From Neobacillus niacini (GTDB lineage Bacteria; Bacillota; Bacilli; Bacillales; Cytobacillaceae), in NCBI RefSeq assembly GCF_030817595.1, contig NZ_JAUSZN010000003.1, positions 45,001-109,000 on the forward strand: DNA of 64,000 bases. Direction: 5' to 3'. The notes under the pieces are model-generated. The model was given only the letters and a program-made list of their open reading frames with translations. It had not been told where the DNA came from and did no database searches. The position numbers and the translations under genes are program-made. Shown here piece by piece: positions 1 to 10,537 of the stretch. How positions within the stretch are numbered: position 1 is the first letter of the stretch; each line of letters begins with the position of its first letter.

Positions 1-1538
<1,538 letters not shown>

Positions 1539-1611
1539 ATTTAAAAAGCGAACTCGTTTTACAAACTTCTTCTGATTATCTAGTTTTGAGGGAATGATAC
1601 CTCAAAAACAG

Positions 1612-1727
<116 letters not shown>

Positions 1728-1796
1728 TGTACTAATTTTTAAAAAATGTGCATATATTATTTGTTAAAGCATATAATATATTAGTTCACTAATATT

Positions 1797-1815
1797 ATTG
1801 TCGCGGGGTGGAGCA
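1797..1815 (+). repeat. Duplicated 5' fragment of tRNA-fMet
   Basis: The 19 bases 'attgtcgcggggtggagca' occur here and again at 1935-1953, where they form the start of the intact tRNA-fMet. After the first copy the sequence is unrelated to a tRNA: a 'ttcgaatattcttcttcgaa' hairpin and about 100 unassigned bases. It looks like a truncated tRNA copy or a rearrangement scar inside the rrn-tRNA operon. Confidence 0.7.
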
Positions 1816-1939
1816 CGTTCGAATATTCTTCTTCGAATAAGCTACAGCGCACCGATTGAGCCACATCTTGATTAATCTTCCCGAAATCGGGGCGGTCTTC
1901 AAGCATAGGGCATGAACAAAATAGTGTCATTTTTATTGT

Positions 1940-2013
<74 letters not shown>

Positions 2014-2016
2014 TTT

Positions 2017-2093
2017 GGTCTGGTAGTTCAGTTGGTTAGAATGCCTGCCTGTCACGCAGGAGGTCGCGGGTTCGAGTCCCGTCCAGACCGCCA
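2017..2093 (+). tRNA. tRNA-Asp (GTC)
   Basis: A 77-base cloverleaf with acceptor stem GGTCTGG/CCAGACC, anticodon GTC in 'cctgtcacgcagg', T loop 'gggttcgagtccc' and an encoded CCA end. It lies 3 bases after tRNA-fMet, so the two are co-transcribed. Confidence 0.96.
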
Positions 2094-2110
2094 TCTATAT
2101 CTTTAAAACG

Positions 2111-2134
2111 CGAAACGATGTTTCGTTTTTTTTT
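2111..2134 (+). terminator. Rho-independent terminator of the rrn-tRNA operon
   Basis: The hairpin CGAAAC-GAT-GTTTCG is followed by a run of ten T residues, 17 bases after tRNA-Asp. This is the expected end of the rRNA-tRNA transcript. Confidence 0.85.
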
Positions 2135-2186
2135 ATGCTTTTTTGCTTAAATAGTAAAAGTTAGGTAAAATACATAATGAATGGAC

Positions 2187-2218
2187 ATCCTTAGGAGCTA
2201 TCCTAAGGATTTTTTTTA
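2187..2218 (+). terminator. Second terminator ahead of tsaE
   Basis: A perfect 10-bp stem (ATCCTTAGGA, loop GCTA, TCCTAAGGAT) runs into eight T residues. It backs up the preceding terminator or ends a short transcript. It insulates the tsaE operon from rrn read-through. Confidence 0.85.
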
Positions 2219-2275
2219 CAAAAATAAGGTAGAATGTAGATAGCGATAAGCTATGTTAGAATAAAAGGTGATTAT

Positions 2276-2749
2276 ATGAATCAGTATGAAAAATATACGA
2301 AAGACCCCATTGAAACGTTTCAGCTGGCTACTAATCTTGCTGTGCTGTTGCAGCCAGGTGATGTCATTTGTCTGGAAGGAGATCTAGGGGCAGGTAAAAC
2401 CACCTTTACTAAAGGGTTAGCAAAAGGACTGGATATTAAGAAAACCGTTAACAGTCCGACCTTTACCATAATAAAGGAGTATAGGGGCAGACTGCCTTTG
2501 TATCATATGGATGTGTACCGAGTTGCCGATTCCTATGAGGATTTAGGTTTCGATGAATACTTTGAAGGTGATGGAGTAACCGTGGTAGAATGGGCTCATT
2601 TAATTGAGGAACAGCTGCCAAACGAGTTATTAACCATCTATTTATATCACGAGGGTTCGGAAAAGAGAAAAATGGTGTTTGTTCCAAAGGGAAAAAGATA
2701 TGAGCAATTATGTAAGGAGATTTTTCTAAATGACGATACTAGCGATTGA
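2276..2749 (+). CDS. tsaE: tRNA t6A biosynthesis ATPase TsaE
   Basis: TsaE is the P-loop ATPase that, with TsaB and TsaD, transfers threonylcarbamoyl to A37 of ANN-decoding tRNAs in the cytoplasm. The 157-residue product has the family's usual length. It carries a Walker A GDLGAGKTT at about residues 35-43, the SPTF switch segment at about 60-63 and the HMDVYR motif near 77. The ATG follows 'aaaaggtgatt'. The gene overlaps tsaB by 20 bases and is first in the tsaE-tsaB-rimI-tsaD operon, the same order as ydiB-ydiC-ydiD-gcp in B. subtilis. Confidence 0.96.
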   Translation: MNQYEKYTKDPIETFQLATNLAVLLQPGDVICLEGDLGAGKTTFTKGLAKGLDIKKTVNSPTFTIIKEYRGRLPLYHMDVYRVADSYEDLGFDEYFEGDGVTVVEWAHLIEEQLPNELLTIYLYHEGSEKRKMVFVPKGKRYEQLCKEIFLNDDTSD

Positions 2750-3437
2750 TACTTCTAATTATCCATTAGGGGTTGCGCTTATAGAAGATAATCAAGTTCT
2801 TGGCGAATATATAACTAACTTAAAGAAGAATCATTCTGTTCGAATTATGCCAGCGATCCAGACATTAATGAAGGATTGTGAGAGAACTCCAGCACAATTA
2901 ACAAAAATAGTGGTAGCAAAAGGTCCAGGCTCTTATACTGGCGTTCGAATTGGTGTTACCATTGCCAAAACTTTGGCTTGGTCGTTAAAGATACCATTGG
3001 TTGGAGTGTCTAGTATTGAAATTATTGCGGCGGGTGCCGGGAGACACTTTGATGGTTATATATCACCCCTTATTGATGCAAGAAGAGGGCAAGTCTATAC
3101 AGGACTCTATGAATACCAAAGTGGGGTGCTTACAACTGTTAAAGAGGACCGCTTAGTTTTATCAGCCGATTGGGCTGTTGCATTAAGGGAAGTAAACAAA
3201 CCCATTTTATTTGTAGGGAACGACCTGCCGCTTCATCAAGCTTTGATAGAAGAAACACTAAGCTCTCAGGCAGTGTTTGCGGCGATTACGGAGCATAATC
3301 CACGTCCTTCGGAACTGGCGTTATTAGGCAAAGATAAACAGGGGGAAGACATACATTCCTTTGTTCCTAACTATATCCGTTTAGCAGAGGCGGAGGCGAA
3401 GTGGTTAGAGGCAAATGGGAAAATTCTAAAAGGATAG
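2730..3437 (+). CDS. tsaB: tRNA t6A biosynthesis scaffold protein TsaB
   Basis: TsaB is an inactive ASKHA-fold paralogue of TsaD that binds TsaD and TsaE during t6A synthesis. The 235-residue protein starts MTILAIDTSN, the family's first strand, and has the GPGSYTGVRIG segment near residue 70 that is typical of TsaB/YeaZ. Its start lies inside tsaE, so translation is probably coupled. It is slightly longer than the shortest homologues and shows no defect. Confidence 0.95.
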   Translation: MTILAIDTSNYPLGVALIEDNQVLGEYITNLKKNHSVRIMPAIQTLMKDCERTPAQLTKIVVAKGPGSYTGVRIGVTIAKTLAWSLKIPLVGVSSIEIIAAGAGRHFDGYISPLIDARRGQVYTGLYEYQSGVLTTVKEDRLVLSADWAVALREVNKPILFVGNDLPLHQALIEETLSSQAVFAAITEHNPRPSELALLGKDKQGEDIHSFVPNYIRLAEAEAKWLEANGKILKG

Positions 3438-3449
3438 GATTAAAGAAAT

Positions 3450-3899
3450 ATGGTAGATTCTTTTGTTTTTCGATATATGAAGGAAGAGGATATCGATCAA
3501 ATATTAGAGGTTGAACATGCCTCTTTTGCTACTCCATGGAGCAGAGAAGCTTTCTATAATGAAATTTATAATAATAAATTTGCTGTTTATATTGTTTTGG
3601 AAGAAGATGAAAAAATAATTGGTTATGTTGGTGCATGGGTTGTGATTGATGAAGCCCATGTAACAAATTTGGCCATCCTGCCTTCCTATCGAGGCAAAAA
3701 ACTCGGGGAAGCATTGCTTCGTAAAATGATGACTGTGGCGAAGGATATGGGAGCAAGAAGCATGACGCTTGAAGTACGAGTAACAAACAATGTTGCACAA
3801 TCTCTTTACCGCAAGTTAGGATTTCAAAATGGCGGCATTCGGAAAAATTATTATACAGATAATCAAGAGGATGCCCTAGTGATGTGGGTGAATATATGA
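3450..3899 (+). CDS. rimI: Ribosomal-protein-alanine N-acetyltransferase RimI
   Basis: A 149-residue GNAT-family acetyltransferase. The acetyl-CoA loop is seen in [17 protein letters not shown] (around residues 74-90), followed by the second GNAT motif [15 protein letters not shown]. In E. coli, RimI acetylates the N-terminus of ribosomal protein S18. In Bacillus the substrate is less certain, and the name rests on family and on its position between tsaB and tsaD. Its stop codon overlaps the tsaD start (ATGA). Confidence 0.92.
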   Translation: MVDSFVFRYMKEEDIDQILEVEHASFATPWSREAFYNEIYNNKFAVYIVLEEDEKIIGYVGAWVVIDEAHVTNLAILPSYRGKKLGEALLRKMMTVAKDMGARSMTLEVRVTNNVAQSLYRKLGFQNGGIRKNYYTDNQEDALVMWVNI

Positions 3900-4918
3900 A
3901 AAAAGATCAGTGGATAATGGGAATAGAAACCAGCTGTGATGAAACAGCAGTAGCCATTATTAAAAATGGCAGAGAGATTGCGGCAAATGTTGTTGCTTCT
4001 CAAATTGAAAGTCATAAGCGTTTTGGCGGCGTGGTACCTGAAATTGCTTCCCGTCATCATGTAGAACAAATGACAATAGTTATTGAAGAGGCTTTAAAAG
4101 AGGCAGACCTTACACTACCTGAGTTGGATGCCATCGCGGTAACAGAAGGACCAGGTTTAGTGGGAGCCTTGTTAATTGGTGTAAATGCAGCCAAAGCACT
4201 AGCATTTGCCCATAACATTCCACTTGTTCCTGTTCATCATATTGCTGGACATATTTACGCCAACCGGTTAGTAAAAGAACTTACCTTCCCTCTTCTATCC
4301 TTAGTAGTATCTGGAGGTCATACGGAGTTAGTCTATATGAAGGAACAGGGGCATTTTGAGGTCATTGGTGAAACCAGGGATGACGCTGCTGGCGAAGCCT
4401 ATGATAAGGTGGCGAGAACCTTAAAACTGCCTTATCCTGGTGGACCACACATTGACAGGCTGGCTCAAGAGGGCAGTGATACACTCAATTTGCCTAGAGC
4501 TTGGCTAGAAGAAGGGTCATATGATTTTAGCTTTAGCGGATTAAAATCAGCGGTTATTAATACTGTCCACAATGCTGAGCAGCGTGGTGAAATAATCGCA
4601 CCCGAGGACCTTGCTGCAAGTTTTCAGCAAAGCGTCATTGAAGTATTGGTGAAAAAGACAGTAAAAGCAACCGAGGAATATAAGGTTAAGCAAGTGCTTT
4701 TAGCTGGTGGTGTGGCAGCTAATAAGGGTCTTAGGAAGGCATTAGAAGAAGCCTTTTCAACTAAATCTGATATTGATTTGGTCATTCCGCCATTAAACTT
4801 GTGCACGGATAACGCAGCGATGATCGCTGCAGCTGGAAGTATTATGTTTGAAAAGGGTATTCGAGCCGACCTTTCACTAAATGCAAACCCTGGTTTGGAT
4901 ATTGAATTATACAATTAG
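3896..4918 (+). CDS. tsaD: tRNA N6-adenosine threonylcarbamoyltransferase TsaD
   Basis: TsaD is the catalytic subunit of t6A synthesis. It transfers the threonylcarbamoyl group from TC-AMP to A37 of tRNA. The N-terminal GIETSCDET is the ASKHA phosphate loop, HHIAGH near residue 110 is the metal-binding motif, and SGGHTEL and [10 protein letters not shown] follow. The ATG overlaps the rimI stop as ATGA. An in-frame GTG twelve bases upstream would add four residues, but the coupled ATG is preferred. The product is 340 residues, normal for the family. It is the last gene of the operon, and a weak hairpin with T-run lies just downstream (about 4923-4952). Confidence 0.96.
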   Translation: MKKDQWIMGIETSCDETAVAIIKNGREIAANVVASQIESHKRFGGVVPEIASRHHVEQMTIVIEEALKEADLTLPELDAIAVTEGPGLVGALLIGVNAAKALAFAHNIPLVPVHHIAGHIYANRLVKELTFPLLSLVVSGGHTELVYMKEQGHFEVIGETRDDAAGEAYDKVARTLKLPYPGGPHIDRLAQEGSDTLNLPRAWLEEGSYDFSFSGLKSAVINTVHNAEQRGEIIAPEDLAASFQQSVIEVLVKKTVKATEEYKVKQVLLAGGVAANKGLRKALEEAFSTKSDIDLVIPPLNLCTDNAAMIAAAGSIMFEKGIRADLSLNANPGLDIELYN

Positions 4919-4967
4919 TTTGAAGTCCTTCTGGATAAGAGGGGCTTTTTTTGTTGGAGAATTGGCG

Positions 4968-5171
4968 GAACGATCAGGAGTCGATTGTTCCGATAAAGTA
5001 GAGGTAGGGGAAATAGGGGAACATTTAAGGGGGGATTGTTCCGATAAAGGGGAGGCAAGGAAAATAAGGGAATCAATAAGGCTGGAATGTTACGATAAAC
5101 TAGAGGCAGTGAAAATAGGGGAACAATCAAGGATCAATTGTGACAGTAAAAACAGTGTCGAAGAAAAATCT
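4968..5171 (+). repeat. Four degenerate 51-bp tandem repeats
   Basis: Units begin at 4968, 5019, 5070 and 5121 and share the pattern GAAC...ATTGTTCCGATAAA...GAGG...GAAAATAGGG, with the fourth unit decaying. An ORF through them reads as 17-residue repeats with a CSDK core because 51 is divisible by three. It overlaps the end of tsaD and has no ribosome site, so I treat the repeats as non-coding. The inner GGAAC...GTTCCG segments are imperfect palindromes. Confidence 0.75.
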
Positions 5172-5196
5172 AGTCACAATGAAGATGCCAGTCGAC

Positions 5197-5400
5197 TAAT
5201 CCACACTTTATGGAGTGATGCAACCCACCTTTTTGTGGATAACTTTTTTCAAAAAATTGCGCATTACATGAATAATGTGGGTAAGTCACCTTTAATTTGT
5301 GGACAATGTGGATAAGTTAAGTGTTTTTTGTGGATAATGTGGAAAAGTGTGAATAAACCTTAAACATTAAGTTTTCCTTTGTGAATAAAGTTGTGGAAAA
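5197..5400 (+). promoter_or_regulatory. DnaA-box cluster downstream of tsaD
   Basis: Five exact matches to TTATNCACA, all in the same orientation (read as TGTGGATAA or TGTGAATAA on this strand), lie at 5234-5242, 5307-5315, 5329-5337, 5348-5356 and 5380-5388. One-mismatch boxes lie at 5197-5205 (opposite orientation), 5276-5284 and 5298-5306. No gene overlaps them. From memory, B. subtilis has a DnaA-box cluster at the same place next to gcp (tsaD). These clusters titrate DnaA and restrain replication initiation. The role here is inferred from box density and position. Confidence 0.8.
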
Positions 5401-5539
5401 GGACATTGGAATGAGGTTAGAAGAATTTTAGCGGAATTTGTCGATTATTAAATGAAAATGTAAACATATTTTTCTATACAAATCTAAAAAAAGGGTGAAT
5501 ATAGTTAATAACGATTATGTTTTTTATAAGGGGGATAAA

Positions 5540-6046
5540 ATGAAGGGGAAATTAATGTTTTTACTATTCATTGCTCTTCTCGGTTTAGCTGCATGCAACC
5601 AAGATACTAGCACACCAGGTAATAAGGAACCAAATAGTACAGATTCAAGTGAAACAGATCAAGGTGATAAACAACCCGATGTTACAGAGAATGATGAAAC
5701 AGATTCAGGTGGTACAAATGAAGAGGATAAACACGACTTGGAGGAGAATAAGCAGTATGGAAATGACGTATTTAACGAAGTAAGTGTGTCACCCTTGGAG
5801 GATGGCAGTGTAGTTGTGAAGGGAAAGGCAAGGGTGTTTGAAGGTGTTTTTCAATATGCAGTGATCTCTGGAACGGAGATCCTACTAGAAAACCACTATC
5901 AAACAGAGGGTGCACCTGCATGGGGAAGCTTTGAAATAGCCATTGATAATCAGTTTTTAACAAAAGAACAGGTTTCAATTGAGCTATTTGTATATTCAGC
6001 AAAGGATGGGGCGAAAACAGACATTTTAACGATTCCAATAAAATAA
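5540..6046 (+). CDS. Lipoprotein with Gmad2-type immunoglobulin-like domain
   Basis: A 168-residue predicted lipoprotein. A hydrophobic signal peptide ends in the lipobox LGLAAC, with the lipidated cysteine at about residue 19. A Ser/Thr/Asp/Glu-rich linker (about 20-75) follows. The C-terminal domain (VKGKARVFEG...GAPAWGSFEIAI...LFVYSAKDG) matches the Gmad2 pattern, the immunoglobulin-like domain of spore germination proteins such as GerM relatives. The ATG is chosen because AAGGGGG lies 6 bases upstream. Upstream in-frame starts would destroy the signal peptide. A role in germination or the cell envelope is inferred from the domain only. Confidence 0.85.
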   Translation: MKGKLMFLLFIALLGLAACNQDTSTPGNKEPNSTDSSETDQGDKQPDVTENDETDSGGTNEEDKHDLEENKQYGNDVFNEVSVSPLEDGSVVVKGKARVFEGVFQYAVISGTEILLENHYQTEGAPAWGSFEIAIDNQFLTKEQVSIELFVYSAKDGAKTDILTIPIK

Positions 6047-6078
6047 GGGCTTGGATTTCCATATCCAAGCCCTTTTTT
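6047..6078. terminator. Bidirectional terminator
   Basis: A perfect 10-bp stem GGGCTTGGAT / ATCCAAGCCC has a 6-base loop and T runs on both strands. It sits between the convergent lipoprotein and ABC-F genes and serves both. Confidence 0.92.
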
Positions 6079-6079
6079 A

Positions 6080-7999
6080 TTATTCTGCAAGTTCAGCCCA
6101 TTCTTCCATTAACTGTTCGAGCTCAGACTTTGCCTTTTCATTTTTTAAATTAATTTCTAGCACTTTCTCGTGATCCTGAAATATTTCAGGTTCACATAAC
6201 TTTTCGTCGTTATCCTGGATAATTGCCTCCAACTCTTCTATACGCGTTTCAATTTCTTCTAATTTTCTCTTACGCTGCCGCTCCAGCTTTTTACTTTCTT
6301 TGTCCTGTTGATAAGAATTTCTCTCTTGCACGTCGGAAGCTGTCTGTTTCTTAATAACGTTTGTGCTCTCTAAAGCCCTGAGTTCCTCTTCCTCAAGCTT
6401 TTTCTCAATATAATAGTCATAGTCACCTAGATACTCTGTACTTCCATTTGTACTAAGCTCCAAGACCTTGGTGGCGATCCTGTTAATAAAGTATCGGTCG
6501 TGTGATACAAAAATAATCGTTCCAGGGTAGTCGACAAGTGCATTTTCGAGGACCTCTTTACTGTCTAGGTCCAGATGGTTCGTAGGCTCGTCCAATATTA
6601 GAACGTTTGCCTTCTCCAGCATTAATTTGGCTAGTGCCAATCTTGCTTTTTCACCACCGCTTAATGTTGAAACAATTTTTAATACATCGTCACCTGAAAA
6701 CAGGAAGTTACCTAAGACTGTCCGTATTTCTTTTTCATTTTTTAACGGCCATTCATCCCAAAGTTCATTGAGAACACGCTTATTCGAGGTCAACTCTGCT
6801 TGTTCTTGGTCATAGTACCCTATTGCTAGATTTGCACCATATTGAATCGTACCAGCAAGTGCGGGAAGTTTTTTGATGATGGTTTTTAATAGAGTAGACT
6901 TTCCAATTCCGTTTGGACCAACTAAGGCAATGCTTTCACCCCGAAAGGCGCGCATGTTAATATTTTCAGATACTTTTTGTCCATCATAACCAACAGCTAA
7001 GGAATCCACTGTAAGTACGTCATTTCCGGTTTGTTTCTCAATTTCAAAGGAGAAGGTTGCGGACTTCTCATCCCCTAATGGACGATCCATCAAGTCCATT
7101 TTCTCCAGCTTTTTGCGCCTGCTTTGAGCTCGTTTCGTCGTAGACGCACGGGCAAGGTTGCGCTGGATAAAATCTTGAAGATTAGCAACCTCCTGCTGCT
7201 GCTTCTCATATAGCTTTAAATCGCGCTCATAATTTGCCGCTTTTTGATCTAGATATGCGCTATAGTTTCCGATGAATTTTTGAATTTGCTTTCGTGAAAC
7301 TTCATAAACCTGTGTAACCACTTTATCCAAAAAGTAGCGGTCATGGGACACGATTAAAATCGCTCCGTCATATCCCTGCAGGTATTGCTCAAGCCATGTG
7401 AGTGTATCGATATCAAGATGGTTTGTAGGCTCATCCAAAATTAAAATATCGGGCTTCGTTAAAAGAAGTTTACCTAAAGCTAGACGTGTCTTCTGACCAC
7501 CGCTTAAGCTAGATATCATCAATGAGTTATTATGAAAATTTAAACCGTGGAGGATAGAGCGAATATCTGCTTCGTACTGATAACCACCCTGTTCTTTAAA
7601 TCTCACTTGCAGTTCATCATATTCCTTTAGTATTCGATCGTAGCGGGTACCATCCTCCATAGCGGCAGGATCCGACATCGAAACCTCTAGCTGTCGAAGA
7701 GATTTTTCCATACTTCTAAGCGATTCAAAAACGGTAAGCATTTCATCCCAGATGGATAAATTTGATTCTAATCCAGTATTCTGGGCTAGATAACCAATGC
7801 TTACTCCCTTTGGTTTAATAATTTCTCCGCCATCATGTGACAAATGCCCAGCAATTATTTTTAATAATGTCGATTTCCCTGCACCGTTTCGTCCGACAAG
7901 TGCAACACGGTCCCGGGTTTGTAATTCTAGCTTTATATTCGATAAAATTAGGTCTGCACCATAGTATTTTGCTAGTTGATTAACTTGTAATAATATCAT
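6080..7999 (-). CDS. ydiF: ABC-F family ATPase (YdiF-like)
   Basis: A 639-residue soluble protein with two ABC ATPase domains and no membrane segments, the hallmark of ABC-F translation factors that bind the ribosomal E site. Domain 1 has Walker A GRNGAGKS (about residues 37-44), signature LSGGQKTRLALGK and Walker B ILILDEPTNHLD. Domain 2 has GPNGIGKS, LSGGEKARLALAK and VLILDEPTNHLD. A charged linker lies between the domains, and the last ~90 residues form a coiled coil. Position after tsaD matches ydiF of B. subtilis. The exact translation problem it resolves is unknown, and the sequence gives no evidence for antibiotic resistance. Confidence 0.94.
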   Translation of the reverse strand: MILLQVNQLAKYYGADLILSNIKLELQTRDRVALVGRNGAGKSTLLKIIAGHLSHDGGEIIKPKGVSIGYLAQNTGLESNLSIWDEMLTVFESLRSMEKSLRQLEVSMSDPAAMEDGTRYDRILKEYDELQVRFKEQGGYQYEADIRSILHGLNFHNNSLMISSLSGGQKTRLALGKLLLTKPDILILDEPTNHLDIDTLTWLEQYLQGYDGAILIVSHDRYFLDKVVTQVYEVSRKQIQKFIGNYSAYLDQKAANYERDLKLYEKQQQEVANLQDFIQRNLARASTTKRAQSRRKKLEKMDLMDRPLGDEKSATFSFEIEKQTGNDVLTVDSLAVGYDGQKVSENINMRAFRGESIALVGPNGIGKSTLLKTIIKKLPALAGTIQYGANLAIGYYDQEQAELTSNKRVLNELWDEWPLKNEKEIRTVLGNFLFSGDDVLKIVSTLSGGEKARLALAKLMLEKANVLILDEPTNHLDLDSKEVLENALVDYPGTIIFVSHDRYFINRIATKVLELSTNGSTEYLGDYDYYIEKKLEEEELRALESTNVIKKQTASDVQERNSYQQDKESKKLERQRKRKLEEIETRIEELEAIIQDNDEKLCEPEIFQDHEKVLEINLKNEKAKSELEQLMEEWAELAE

Positions 8000-8131
8000 T
8001 GTTTTTCACCTCTATTACTAAAATAAGTGTACCTTATTCCAACCAGGTCGGCAATAAAGTGCCATGGTATTGGAGAAAATAAGAGAATATCTAAAAGAAA
8101 AAAATGTAAATTTTTCATCATTCGCTCAAAG

Positions 8132-8165
8132 TTTCACAGACAAATTGTGAAAAATATAGTATGAT
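8132..8165 (+). promoter_or_regulatory. Promoter region of moaC-rex with inverted repeat
   Basis: TTTCACA (8132-8138) and TGTGAAA (8146-8152) form a perfect inverted repeat with 7-base spacing, just upstream of a -10-like TATGAT and about 35 bases before moaC. Its half-sites point the opposite way to a classical Rex box (TTGTGAA...TTCACAA), so autoregulation by Rex is not established. Confidence 0.4.
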
Positions 8166-8185
8166 TTTGTGGGAGGATACTGTTT

Positions 8186-8683
8186 ATGTCTGATTTTACT
8201 CATTTTAACGAAGAAGGAAGAGCGAAAATGGTGGATGTTAGCGATAAGCCAGAAACGGCTCGTACGGCACTTGCTCATTCCAGCATTACGGTTAGTAAAG
8301 AAATTTATGAAAAAATAACAAATAATGAAATGAAAAAAGGCGATGTTCTTGCAGTAGCTCAAGTTGCTGCGGTGATGGGGGCAAAGAAAACTTGGGACTT
8401 AATTCCAATGTGTCATCCTATCCCTTTGACGGGAGTCAATATATCCTTTTCATGGGAAAAAGAACACGAGTCTGCTTATACATTAAATATAGCCGCTGCG
8501 GTTAAAACAAAAGGAAATACAGGTGTCGAAATGGAAGCGTTAACAGCTGCATCCACTTGCGCACTGACTGTTTATGATATGTGTAAAGCAGTGGATAAGG
8601 GTATGGTAATTGGAAAAACCTATCTGGTTGAAAAAACGGGTGGGAAAAATGGGGATTTCCACCGAACCGAACAAGTTAGATAA
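8186..8683 (+). CDS. moaC: Cyclic pyranopterin monophosphate synthase MoaC
   Basis: MoaC converts the cyclic GTP intermediate made by MoaA into cyclic pyranopterin monophosphate for molybdenum cofactor. The 165-residue protein covers the family: [14 protein letters not shown] near the N-terminus, the active-site segment [31 protein letters not shown], and the conserved C-terminal GGKNG with catalytic lysines. The ATG follows GTGGGAGGA. It is co-directional with rex, 28 bases apart, as in B. subtilis ydiG-rex. Confidence 0.96.
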   Translation: MSDFTHFNEEGRAKMVDVSDKPETARTALAHSSITVSKEIYEKITNNEMKKGDVLAVAQVAAVMGAKKTWDLIPMCHPIPLTGVNISFSWEKEHESAYTLNIAAAVKTKGNTGVEMEALTAASTCALTVYDMCKAVDKGMVIGKTYLVEKTGGKNGDFHRTEQVR

Positions 8684-8711
8684 TGAGCCTATTTATGAGG
8701 GGTGGGAGAAT

Positions 8712-9365
8712 ATGAGTAATGAAACAATGAAAATACCACAAGCGACAGCGAAAAGGCTGCCCTTATATTATCGATTTTTAAAGAATCTGCATTCTTCTGG
8801 TAAACAGAGGGTCTCGTCAGCAGAATTAAGTGAAGCGGTGAAGGTAGATTCGGCTACGATACGCCGTGATTTTTCTTATTTTGGAGCCTTAGGGAAAAAA
8901 GGATATGGCTATAATGTAAACTACTTATTAACCTTTTTTCGGAAAACATTAGATCAAGATGAATTAACGAAGGTAGCGTTAATTGGTGTGGGTAATCTCG
9001 GGACTGCCTTTTTAAATTATAACTTTTTAAAAAATAATAATACAAAAATTGAATGTGCCTTTGATGTGGATCCAAATAAAATGGGCACAACAATCCGGGA
9101 TGTACCAGTGTTTCATATGGATGAGCTCGAGAAGGTTTTAAGCAATGATGATATTCATGTTGCCATCCTGACGGTACCTGCTCCAGTGGCTCAGGTGATT
9201 ACAGATCGACTTGTGAAATCCAATATTAAAGCGATATTGAATTTTACACCTGCAAGATTAAATGTTCCGGCCTCCATTCGGGTGCATCATATCGATTTGG
9301 CAGTTGAATTACAATCACTTATTTACTTCTTGAAACACTATCCTACAGAGGACATTGAAGAATAA
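8712..9365 (+). CDS. rex: Redox-sensing transcriptional repressor Rex
   Basis: Rex senses the NADH/NAD+ ratio and represses fermentation and respiration genes. The 217-residue product has an N-terminal winged helix (residues ~1-80, with the recognition segment [14 protein letters not shown]) and a Rossmann domain with GVGNLGTA that binds NADH, and ends in the swapped C-terminal helix. The ATG at MSNETMK follows GGGGTGGGAG. An upstream in-frame extension overlapping moaC is rejected. Confidence 0.96.
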   Translation: MSNETMKIPQATAKRLPLYYRFLKNLHSSGKQRVSSAELSEAVKVDSATIRRDFSYFGALGKKGYGYNVNYLLTFFRKTLDQDELTKVALIGVGNLGTAFLNYNFLKNNNTKIECAFDVDPNKMGTTIRDVPVFHMDELEKVLSNDDIHVAILTVPAPVAQVITDRLVKSNIKAILNFTPARLNVPASIRVHHIDLAVELQSLIYFLKHYPTEDIEE

Positions 9366-9371
9366 AGTAAA

Positions 9372-9409
9372 AGACCTTTCCACTTCGTAAAGTGAAAAGG
9401 TCTTTTTTT
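9372..9409. terminator. Terminator after rex
   Basis: A 14-bp stem AGACCTTTCCACTT / AAGTGAAAAGGTCT with one G-T pair and loop CGTA is followed by a T run. It ends the moaC-rex transcript and may also serve the convergent ydiK. Confidence 0.9.
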
Positions 9410-9441
9410 GCCTGAAATGTTAAAAATCCTTTTTTAAATCG

Positions 9442-9642
9442 CTATTTCTTTATTTTATCTTTATATCGATTGTAAAAGAAAATCATTCTTAAACCAGATC
9501 CGAAGTCAAAGGTGGCAAGTATAACGAGCAGGTAACTGAAAAATCCCCATCCGTTTAGGGTGACATCCTCAATCGCAAAATAAGTAAATAAGCAGCCAAG
9601 AACAATATAAATGATTCCGGAAAACAAGGGTGAACGTCTCAT
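9442..9642 (-). CDS. ydiK: Small membrane protein YdiK (DUF4305)
   Basis: A 66-residue protein with two predicted membrane helices (about residues 8-24 and 33-55) and a basic C-terminus ending KDKIKK. It matches the YdiK/DUF4305 family in size, in sequence (FATFDFGSGLR-type centre) and in position between rex and groES. Its start overlaps the ydiL stop, so the two are translationally coupled. Function is unknown. Confidence 0.85.
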   Translation of the reverse strand: MRRSPLFSGIIYIVLGCLFTYFAIEDVTLNGWGFFSYLLVILATFDFGSGLRMIFFYNRYKDKIKK

Positions 9643-10361
9643 AGAAAGCCTCCGATAAAGTTTTGAATACCTTCTGCCTCACGGATGATTTTATCAATTT
9701 CATCTTTATATACTGACTGCATGACGACAACTAATGTATTCATGGCAACATGGGCAAAAATCGGTACAAGGATATGTTTTGTTTTTACATAGAGAAATGC
9801 AAAAGTGAAACCCATTGCGGAGTAGAGAAGTACATGATGCGGCTCCATATGGGCTAAGGCAAAAATGACTGAACTGATTAAAGCTGAAAAGAAAAAATTA
9901 AACCGTTTGTGAAGAGCACCGAAAATAATTTTCCGAAATACGATTTCCTCTAATATCGGTCCTATTACTGAACTAACTAATATAGCGAGCGGAAAGGACT
10001 CAATGATGTTAAGAATTTGCTGCGTGTTTTCTGAGCCCATCTCAACCCCGATAAGCCGTTCAATATTTGCAGCGAGTGCTTGGGCAAATAAGGCAAGAAA
10101 TACACCAAATACAGCCCAGACGGCGGAAAAACCAAAGGAACTGCCTCTTTCATTCAACACTGGTTTTTTCATTTCTGTACGCAGCAGGAAAAGAATAATA
10201 ACAAGTGCAAGTGTGAAGCTGAAAATTAACCAATAAGGGACAACGAGCCCTTGATTCATTCCTAGGTAGCCGAATAGGAACATCAACCCAGGAATTCCTA
10301 CTAGGCTTGATAACTGCATGGCTATATAGACAATTAAAATAATCCAATATTCCCTTTTCAA
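9639..10361 (-). CDS. ydiL: CPBP family intramembrane metalloprotease YdiL
   Basis: A 240-residue integral membrane protein with about seven hydrophobic segments and the CPBP (Abi/CAAX protease) motifs: EEIVFR around residue 140, a histidine in LAHMEPHH and another in IFAHVAMN. These form the intramembrane glutamate/histidine catalytic site of Rce1-like enzymes. Substrates of bacterial members are mostly unknown. It forms a two-gene operon with ydiK. Confidence 0.9.
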   Translation of the reverse strand: MKREYWIILIVYIAMQLSSLVGIPGLMFLFGYLGMNQGLVVPYWLIFSFTLALVIILFLLRTEMKKPVLNERGSSFGFSAVWAVFGVFLALFAQALAANIERLIGVEMGSENTQQILNIIESFPLAILVSSVIGPILEEIVFRKIIFGALHKRFNFFFSALISSVIFALAHMEPHHVLLYSAMGFTFAFLYVKTKHILVPIFAHVAMNTLVVVMQSVYKDEIDKIIREAEGIQNFIGGFL

Positions 10362-10537
10362 ATTAAAAAGTCTCCTTTAAGCAGCTAATGAAAGTATTTT
10401 ACCCTATTCTCCATTCTACTAATAATAGCGAGGTTGTTTCAATTTTAAAGATTATCTTTAAAAACTATGTATATTCCTGTTTGTCAATCACATACTTGTA
10501 AGGTTGCAAAAAATAATAAAAAATTGTTGCTTCATAC

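Noticed and set aside
4881..5315. 144-codon frame overlapping the tsaD end
   Set aside because: It runs through the 51-bp repeats and DnaA boxes, overlaps tsaD and has no ribosome site. The peptide repeat follows from the 51-bp period.
6080..7999. Antibiotic-resistance ABC-F gene
   Set aside because: Position and sequence match the housekeeping ydiF family. Nothing indicates resistance.
8132..8152. Inverted repeat before moaC as a Rex box
   Set aside because: The half-sites face the wrong way for Rex (TTTCACA...TGTGAAA instead of TTGTGAA...TTCACAA), so I list it only as an unassigned palindrome.
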